Below, piece by piece: positions 56,773 to 64,000 of a stretch of 64,000 bases of DNA. The notes under the pieces are model-generated. The model ran no database searches, was not told the DNA's origin, and saw only the letters and a program-made list of their open reading frames with translations. The position numbers and the translations under genes were made by a program. The stretch spans positions 372,001-436,000 of the forward strand of contig BDDD01000311.1 of assembly GCA_001972305.1 (NCBI GenBank), read 5' to 3'. Position 1 is the first letter of the stretch. Every line of letters starts with the position of its first letter. Origin of the DNA: Cephalotus follicularis (taxonomy: Eukaryota; Streptophyta; Magnoliopsida; Oxalidales; Cephalotaceae).

Positions 56773-57709
56773 CTAGTTTCTAACAGATAGAAGCACTTGA
56801 TTGATCATCCTCTCCAAATTCTTGTAAGATGATCCATTAGGACAGGCGGTGCTCTCTTCTGCCATTTTCTTCCACTCCATTGCCTTTTGCTTCATTCCTT
56901 GCCCTTATCACCTTCCGTTAACTCTCTCGCAAGGCTTTCAACTTCATCTCTCTTGACATCATTGTTTATCTCCATCCCAATGCCACATTTAGTGCAACAA
57001 TATCTACAATTGGTTTGTTGCTCTGCAAAGAATGGACAACAAATCATGGGAACTCCTCCACAAACACTTTCAATGGTAGAGTTCCACCCACTATGCGTTA
57101 AGAAACCCCCAATTGCAAGGTGGTTTAGAACTTTTTCTTGAGGACACCAACTTGCTAATAAAGCTCTATCTTTGGTGTCAGCAAAGAATTCAGGTGGTAG
57201 AATGGCTGAGTCACCAGAGACAAGATCAGGGCTAATGATCCACAAGAAGGTCTGTTTGCTATTTGCAAGACCCCAAGCAAACTCAACGAGTTGGTCAGGA
57301 GTCATGACTGTGATGCTGCCAAAATTCACGTAAACAACGGAATTTGCGTCCATTGATCCTAGCCATTCGAGGCATTCGGGTTCCTCCTTCCATAAATTTG
57401 ACCCAAAGTGCTTCAAATCCGTATCTGGGACCTCATTTAAGAGAAGTTGCAGTGGACCAATGGAGTAGATAGGAGGCAACATGGAAGAAAGTGCGCTTAA
57501 AAATTGATGCTCCATAGAATTGAAAGTATTTAGAATGATTGCAGAGGCCCTTTTGGCTCTTTCAGTCACATCCAAGATAATATCTATGATAAGATCATCT
57601 TTGTCTGTAGTTCTAATAAAAGATGGCATGTCCTTCAAACAAATACCTTTCATTCCTGGTAAGAAGTCTATGACAATATCCAAATACCCATTTGTTAAAT
57701 AACTTGCAT
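56773..57709 (-). pseudogene. UGT85A: UGT-C: second exon of a UGT85A-type gene, frameshifted, first exon missing
   Basis: The acceptor (AAATTGTAG/ATGCAAG) is at 57711-57710 and the exon runs 937 bp, one base short of the A and B exons. The missing base lies at about 56893, where GGCAAGGAAATG of the relatives is GGCAAGGAATG. The frame stops immediately after KGKE, losing the last 45 or so residues. The upstream part is well kept: GLANSKQTFLWII, then the PSPG box with HSGWNS. It has changes at otherwise fixed sites (ISPDLV for IRPDLV, CCPFFAEQ for [15 protein letters not shown] for NHPAIGG). No exon 1 is found on the minus strand between 57710 and the window end, although promoter-like sequence is present at 59610-59770. 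I call it a pseudogene. Confidence 0.88.
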
Positions 57710-58116
57710 CTACAATTTAAAGAATGGAGAAAAAAAAACAAGTAAACCATGAACGACAGACAACATTTTAAAAATTACTAAAAATGAAAGTTAATTAATA
57801 ATTGCACAACCTAATTGCATGCGTGATAAAAGAGATGCAGAAACATATGTATTCGTTGGACCAGTAGATCTTAACCTAAATAAATTGTCTTAGATACTTG
57901 AATTACAATCCGTGTTAAAATTGATAATTTTACTTGTTATCCATCATACTTAAACCTCATTATCCGTTAGACTGAATTCCCGCCAGACTTAAACTTTTAT
58001 ATCATTAACCCTTAGACTGGATTCCAACCACACATAATGTCATCTCATTCAGTTTTCTATTTTGTATGTCATACTTTAATTTAACAAATGATTGCAAGAG
58101 TTAATATTTTACGATA
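57710..58116. other. Intron remnant of UGT-C
   Basis: On the minus strand the part nearest exon 2 resembles the UGT-A and UGT-B introns (TTTATTTAGGTT followed by a GTTTCTGCATCTC-type word). No exon is seen. Confidence 0.55.
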
Positions 58117-58534
58117 GAAGAATATTGCCCTCCGCACCAGTGTGGAGAAGCTCATCCACACTCTTTATCATTTTAAGAATTTGTAGATAAAATTTTAAAA
58201 ATTCAACCGTTCAACTTAATGTTCGATCTATGTAGATCATCCTCATAAATTTTCAAGACAATTGGATAATTATAAATACTATTTTTTGTATATTTATACA
58301 AAAAAAAATTAACGGTTATAAAAAAAAATCACTGTGAAACTCATATAACCGTAGAAATATCCTATATAAATGTAAAAAAAATAGAATAATTATAGATATT
58401 CAATTGACTTAAAAATTTATAAAGTTGATCTAAATATATAGAACATTGAATTGAATGGTTTGATTTGTAAAATATTAATTTAAAGTTATTGAAATGGTGA
58501 AGGATGTGGAGGAGTGTGGAGGAAAATAGTACTC
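58117..58534. mobile_element. MITE with 8-9-bp target duplication, probable Mutator-like
   Basis: It is flanked by TTTACGATA (58108-58116) and TTTACGATG (58535-58543), eight of nine identical. The ends are imperfect inverted repeats built on CCCTCCGCACCAG and, on the opposite strand, TTCCTCCACACTCC. The AT-rich interior has inverted words (ATCTATGTAGATCAT; TTGATCTAAATATATAG). Confidence 0.7.
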
Positions 58535-59289
58535 TTTACGATGAGGGATACTTATACAAGTTGGGTAAAAGGGATATATAAGACACTTATGCAAGTATTT
58601 TCAAGTCGACCATATACTCAGTTTTTAAAGAAGTTTAAATAAATAACTAGCTAATCATATTATCGTGTCAATACTTTTGATTATTCGACCGGTTAAATTG
58701 GTGACCTAGGATTATACTATTGATTCAGAGTCTCAAGAGAGACTTGAAAATTATGTTTTCCATAGCATCTAAGTTAGGTGTTTGTACTCATTCGTCTCAT
58801 ATTGTACTTATGATTGATATTTTATAAACAATCGATCAGTTTTATATTTTATTATGGACTAACTACTAGTTTTCAAACCAATCTGATATTTGTATGTATT
58901 TGCTACATTAATATACCTTTTTACAATAATATAAGAAAATCATATAAAGTTAAAATTTTTATGTCTAGATAAAAAAACTTATATTTTTATTCATTTGAAA
59001 ATTGGTGTTCATGATTTAAATAAATTGGTGTTCAAAAATAATGATAGCTATGGTATAAGACCGTGAATATTTTATTTATGATTATATTCAACGGTATATC
59101 AATTAATCACAAAGATTTCTTATAACATAATTATATTATTATTATATTTATCTAGTGTTTCTTTATATATATATATATATATAAACTTTAAGTATAATAG
59201 TATGTAAGTTTTAAAAAGAAAAAGCTACCAGTTTGGTGGTTGTATATGCTAGTTAAATGTATGAGGTCTTGAGTTCAAATCACCATATT
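58535..59289. other. AT-rich stretch without genes
   Basis: Nothing recognisable apart from a TA microsatellite at about 59166-59183. It lies where exon 1 of UGT-C would be expected by comparison with UGT-A. Confidence 0.5.
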
Positions 59290-59505
59290 AATAAATTTTG
59301 GTATATATTGGAACTGGGCTGGGCTGGGTTGGGAGCGGAGCGGGGCGGGGCGGGGAGTAGACAGACTTTGCCCCCGCCCCGTCCCCGCCAACGGGGTAAA
59401 TTTTTTTCCCCACCCCCGACCCCACTTTTAACGGGGAATCCTTGCCTCGTTTTAAACGGGGCGGGGCGGGGAATAGGTGAACGGAGAAAATTATCATCCC
59501 TAATT
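59290..59505. mobile_element. GC-rich hAT-like element, degraded
   Basis: GGGGCGGGGCGGGG and CCCCGCCCCGTCCCCGCC runs are followed on the right by ATTATCATCCCTAATT. On the minus strand that end reads TAGGGATGATAAT, an Ac-like terminus. It is the third example of this motif class in the window (with 1044-1210 and 2455-2650). A clean target duplication was not found. Confidence 0.5.
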
Positions 59506-59609
59506 ACAACTTTGTTGTCTTCTGAATTTAAAGATCATGGAAAGTCACATGAAATTTTTATTATCAAAGAAAGGCAAAACAAACGGTACATTATGCTAGT
59601 TGCAGTTGC

Positions 59610-60006
59610 GTTTATGTGGATTGAGACCGTACCTTCAAATTTGGTGTGTATGTTGAGTTTATGTTAGCCACATAATGAGAATATAAAAATTAATGTGAGG
59701 TAAGGGAAGGAAAACAACCTTTTGCATTTTCTGCCTATAACGACATTAGGAGATCTTCGAATAAGTTGCGGATCTTTCTTTGAATAAAACTTGTGGATCC
59801 ATTGCAATCCCAGACAGACAGCTAATAATGTGATGATAGCAGAAGGCAAACAACATTTTGTATTTTCTACTTGTAATAACAATATTGTTGAGATGACTAT
59901 CTATCTTATATTATTTAGAATCAATAGCCTGTTACTTTAAATATTCAAGGGAATTTTCCTCATCACAAACAAGATTTTAGATAAAATCATCATACATAAG
60001 CAACCT
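59610..60006 (+). other. UGT-promoter-like segment upstream of UGT-C
   Basis: 59610-59770 resembles 8215-8350, the distal promoter block of UGT-A, in the same orientation (GTGGATTGAGA, GTTGAGTT, CCACATAATGA, AAGGGAAG). 59935-60006 resembles 62525-62605. Since UGT-C lies downstream on the minus strand, this looks like its promoter, left behind without exon 1. Confidence 0.6.
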
Positions 60007-60015
60007 TTATAATTA

Positions 60016-60881
60016 GGGAAAACTATGCACGCCCTGTTAAGTGCGGATGCTATTTTTTTTATAGTGCCCAACTGCTTTTTTTTATTTTATATTTTTACAT
60101 GTTAATTTTTTTATGATCGTAATTTAATTTGCATACTCGAAGTAGTTAGAATTGTCCGGTTGACTTGAAATTGTTATGCATGTTCTACATATGTAGAACA
60201 TTAAATCTAACGGTTTGATTTACAAAGAATATATTAAACAATTTTGTATTTTGTTGGGTATTCGACACACTGTTATGTGTTGCTACATGCCTTACTAAGT
60301 GAATCGTTGGATTTAAGAAATATCGAGTCCACCTAGTAAGGCATGTAGCAAGACGTAGCGATATGCCGAACACTCAAAAAATACAAAATTGTTTAATCTT
60401 TTATGTATATTTTGTAAATCCAACAATTCGGCGCTCTGCCTCGTAAAGTATATAGCAACACGTGAGGTAACGTTATATAATGTGTTCATCGAGCGATGGG
60501 GATTTAGCCTCAAAACCAGCTACACCTACTATGATAATTAAGACATATAACAATATATTTTAGAATGATTTGGACCCAAAGAGTCCACCTAATAAGGCAT
60601 GCAGTTATATATGGCGGTGTGTCAAACACTCAAAAAATATAAAATTGTTTAATCTATTTTGTATATTTTGTAAATCTAACCGTTAGATTCGATGTTTTAA
60701 ATATGTAGATCATACATATCAATTTTCAAGTCAATCGAACATTTTTAACTACTCCAAATATATAAATTAAATTACAACCATAAAAAAATTAACACGTAAA
60801 AGTATAAATTATAAAAAAAACGCAGTTGGGCAGGCACTATTATAAAATAGCACCCGCAATTAACTAGGCGTGCAGCGTCCC
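60016..60881. mobile_element. Long hairpin MITE, Mutator-like, with an inner palindrome
   Basis: It is flanked by a perfect 9-bp duplication TTATAATTA (60007-60015 and 60882-60890). The ends are GGGAAAACTATGCACGCC and, on the opposite strand, GGGACGCTGCACGCC. The arms pair over about 300 bp. A second, smaller palindrome (TGCTACATGCCTTACTAAG with its inverse) occupies about 60236-60390. At 866 bp with no reading frame of note it is non-autonomous. Confidence 0.85.
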
Positions 60882-60890
60882 TTATAATTA

Positions 60891-61127
60891 TCCATGGATG
60901 CATATTTCCTAAGATAATCTCACCATCACAACACTCTCTACTACTATTCATTACTATTATTGGTGTTGCTTTCTCTCTTTTACATATTGCTGACATAAAC
61001 ATCGAAGAGAACTCTCGTACAAGAATGCATTTCGTTCCTACTTCCACTGGTTTCTCTCTTTCAGGCGAACCTCCCCAACTCCGATGCCAACTAACCTCAA
61101 CCTCAAACATTAATATTGAATCACTAC
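60891..61127. other. Unassigned stretch before the solo LTR
   Basis: On the minus strand there is an open stretch of 112 codons (61110-60772), but it crosses the transposon border at 60881 and has no recognisable domain. I do not call a gene. Confidence 0.4.
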
Positions 61128-61610
61128 TGTTGATACAGAAAATTATTCCTCAACAGTCTTCCAGCGTGCGGAGGGTTTATTTGTTGGGGAAGAGACGACG
61201 ATGCTCCGAAGAGTGTTCTGTGGTGATCTGCTTCCTGCTTTCTCTGGTCTTCCCTGTATATACAGTGAACAAACTGTCGAAGGGGGACCCTCTGATGCTA
61301 AAGTAAGTATTTGACAGAGAAGAAGAGTGTATATGTGAGAGAGAAAGTGACCAACCATAATATATTCTGTGTAGGGAGTATTTATAGCCCTCTGTTATAA
61401 CTGTCCAGCAAGCATCATGGGGGTGGAGTTAATGGTCTCTAGGAAACTGCGTGATTTGCAGAGATATTTCCTTATCTCCTCCAATTAGTTATCCCATAAT
61501 GGAGAGAATATCTCCCTCATTATGACCATGATCTGGGTTTTTAATCCATACTCATGGGTTTCCAGGACACGTGTCAGCACCTCCATAATATGTAGATTTT
61601 TTCCATATCA
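61128..61610 (-). mobile_element. Solo LTR of 483 bp
   Basis: The plus strand begins TGTTGATACAG and ends CCATATCA, with a perfect 5-bp target duplication ACTAC (61123-61127 and 61611-61615). On the minus strand it has a TATA box (GGCTATAAATACTCC near 61375-61390) and starts TGATATGGAAAAAATC, like the split LTR at 8430. Its 3' end resembles the LTR ends of the 35533-47453 element (GTATCAACA). Confidence 0.85.
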
Positions 61611-61615
61611 ACTAC

Positions 61616-62970
61616 AAAAAAAAAAAAAAAGATAACCGCGATGGCATGAAGCGAGGACAACGGCGAGGACACTTAATGCCCTCGTCGTTAAGCAGTTTTC
61701 TTTTTTTTTTCTTTTTTTAAAAAGCGACATGACGCCATGAATTACAATGTATCAATCTTCCTAGATTACTTTGGCTGTGAGTTATAATTTCGTTTTTCAT
61801 ATGATAAAGTACCAGTAAATGAGTGGTTTAAATTGATAAGAGAATTTGGAAATGAGTTCCCATCAACTCGCCTTTATCTTGTCAAGAGAAACCTTAATTA
61901 GATTCGCGTTCATGATTCGTTCAATAAGGGTGAATCATGAATTTTCCAATTCAGACAGTTCTCGCATATGTACGTCCACTGTAAGATATATCGTTATTTT
62001 GCGTACATAGTTTTTGTCAAGAAAGTTTCGATTACATTCCTTAAACATGTTCTTCGGATGCATAATTAAACTGATTATTTCAGTTTAATTCGTGTATTTG
62101 AGGAACCATGGGGAGATGCTGCCGAAATTTTCTCGGAGTAAACTATGCACGTGAGATAACGATATTAGTGAAGGTACGTAATCGGGAATGAGATAGGGTC
62201 ATACCTTTTAGAGTTAGGTGATGAGATACACTTCGGAGAATGCATTTTGAAAAAAGAATACTCTAATCTAACAATCTTGTATCCTACTTGTAGAAAAAAA
62301 ATGTATGTAGACAAGAGTTAGATGCATAGGTGGGTTGTTCGGGGGTTACTAACGGAGGAATTTAACAGGGGTATGCTCGGTTTCCTAGATTTTGCATTCT
62401 CAAGCAGAGAGTTTATCTGGAATAGTAAGATAAAGTGTCATTGTAATCGTTCAAAGTTAAGGGCATTTAGAATTCGATTTGAATTGCAGTTACATTTGTT
62501 GAAATGCAATTACTATCTATCATATATTACTTTTAAATACTTAAGGTACTCTTCTTCGTCATAAGCATGGTTTTAGGTAAAATCATCATACATCAGCGAA
62601 ATTTTCCACATCTACTATTTGCTTTTTACGTGGATTGAGATCATCACCAAACAATTTAGTGTGAATGTTGAGTTAACCAGGATCATGTACAGCTCTCTGG
62701 TGCAGAAGCAGAAACTCTTTCAATGCCTGATTTTTAATTTTAAAAAAAGAATCTAAAATATGACCGAATCTAAGGGTCATAAGCAGAAATGGTTTTTCCT
62801 CAATAAAGTTAAAGTTTGACACAGCACCTTTAAGTCAGGGAATAAATGTTATTTCATTCAAAAACAAAAACAAAAGAGGTTGCGGGGATTTACCACTTAA
62901 TATTTACGGTTGGTATCAATTCTTAAACCAATCCAAAAATAGGTTGTAAACGAATTAAATTAAACAAGAA
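61616..62970. other. Intergenic, with a second UGT-promoter-like copy
   Basis: 62600-62690 matches 8200-8290 in direct orientation (TTTGCTTTTTA.GTGGA.TGAGATCAT, CCAAACAATTTAGT, GTTGAGTTAACCA). The preceding 62525-62605 matches 59935-60006. A small inverted repeat (GCGAGGACAACGGCGAGG and its inverse) lies at about 61655-61705. No coding sequence is seen. Confidence 0.55.
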
Positions 62971-62971
62971 G

Positions 62972-63138
62972 GGATCTATTGACACTTGTGTCAAACTTTT
63001 CAGTTTTACACATATCTTTTATTATTAATTAAAAAAAATTGAAAATGGTGAGATCGTCTTTAATAATGAGACCATCCTCAATCAATATTTATGATGAGAT
63101 ATAAAATGAAAAGTTTGACACCTTGTGTCAATAGATCC
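62972..63138. mobile_element. Small MITE of unknown class
   Basis: The 167-bp unit has inverted ends GGATCTATTGACAC, with TGTCAAACTTTTCA continuing in both arms. The interior holds ATAATGAGACCATCCTCAATC. No target duplication could be recognised. Confidence 0.6.
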
Positions 63139-63526
63139 TGCTCAAATAAATAATTAAAACAGTTGCATATATGATTGTGATACAAATGATGTGGAAGGCG
63201 AACAATATGTTTAGGGACAATTAGGATTTTTAGTATAATTTGTTCAAGTATATTTAGGTTTTCAAGTGATTAAGAAGTAGGTCTAGTGATTTAAAAAAAA
63301 TTATAAATAATAAATTTTATTAAAAATTATCTCAGATTAAGGTCTCGTTTGGTACAAAGATTCGATTTATGATATAATGGAATTTTGATTTTTATACAAT
63401 TGTTTGGTTGTTAATATATAATCATATTGAGAATATCATTATACTGTTTGGTGTAAATAATTTAATGCCAAAATGAAATGAAATAATATAATTATATTTT
63501 TTTTAAAAACTCTCCTTATTATCATN

Positions 63527-63564
<38 letters not shown>

Positions 63565-64000
63565 AATATAAGTAATTGCTCGCATTCCTTATGTGAGAAA
63601 TAGTATAAAACAATTATACTTATGTAATTTTCAACTGTTATAATTACATTTTTACCATATTAGCACAATTATTTTATGGTTATTGCTCACATGAAGGATT
63701 ATGAGCAATTGCTCACATCTATTAATCCCTATATAAATATATATAGTTATATAATTACCACAACAATGGTAATGAGCATTCGATGTTACCACTCTAGTAG
63801 TAATAAGTGGTAATTGGGTAACGAACAATACCCAATTACCACTGGTAAAAATTTCTATTAAACAAAGGAATGGGAATGAGTAATGTTTTTTTTCTATTCT
63901 ATCCCTATGATTACTTCCTACTAAACTTAGCTTGATTGTATAGATATTTACATCATTGTGGGTCAAAATTAAAGCTTCCTTAGTTTTTCCTGTCACTACA
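63139..64000. other. AT-rich window end with GA microsatellite and an N
   Basis: An N at 63526 immediately precedes an uninterrupted GA run (63527-63561), probably an assembly gap in a simple repeat. The rest shows no gene; a minus-strand frame at 63652-63996 has no recognisable domain. Confidence 0.6.

Noticed and set aside
60772..61110. A 112-codon minus-strand frame.
   Set aside because: It crosses the border of the hairpin element at 60881 and has no recognisable domain.

Overview
The window looks like nuclear DNA of a dicot plant. It is AT-rich, has GT-AG introns, plant-type LTR retrotransposons, hAT- and Mutator-like miniature elements and long microsatellites. The only host genes I recognise are three copies of a UGT85A-type UDP-glycosyltransferase. 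UGT-A (3422-6023, minus) and UGT-B (34907-48688, plus) each read as two exons giving 484 codons. UGT-C (56773-57709, minus) is a second exon with a frameshift and no first exon in the window. The species cannot be named from this sequence; an asterid is a guess.

The main architectural fact is a large, degraded inverted duplication. UGT-A and UGT-B lie head to head. Their 3' flanks, genes, promoters and far-upstream DNA can be paired block by block in opposite orientation: 1550-2020 with 49640-50075, the genes with each other, 8270-8429 with 34636-34775, 17801-19338 with 33045-34620, 21987-22159 with 32870-33045, and 25225-26590 with 31150-32515. The centre (26590-30815) is filled by a truncated gypsy element.

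Transposons account for most of the rest. The left arm holds a solo LTR (8430-17800) split by a nested 8.9-kb Ty3/gypsy element (8677-17560, minus, tRNA-iMet-type primer site, target duplication CGGTG). It also holds a 2.6-kb solo-LTR-like insertion (19339-21986) and a 3-kb near-palindrome centred at about 23610. The right arm carries an 11.9-kb Tat-lineage gypsy element (35533-47453) inside the UGT-B intron. That element has gag, protease, RT, two RNase H modules, integrase and a long antisense reading frame, all decayed, plus a nested solo LTR (44218-45194). Downstream are another solo LTR (50551-53067, target duplication GTTCA), an old 3' LTR (from 53331), four hairpin elements with 8-9-bp target duplications and a solo LTR at 61128-61610 (target duplication ACTAC). 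The first kilobase is the 5' end of one more gypsy element on the minus strand.

UGT-A and UGT-B should encode cytosolic enzymes that transfer sugar from UDP-glucose to small hydroxylated molecules. Their substrates cannot be read from sequence. No bacterial, CRISPR or tRNA/rRNA features were seen. The unusual content is structural: nested palindromes, the giant transposon-laden intron, and a recurrent 18-bp palindromic GTCGA word in arrays inside at least two unrelated LTRs.
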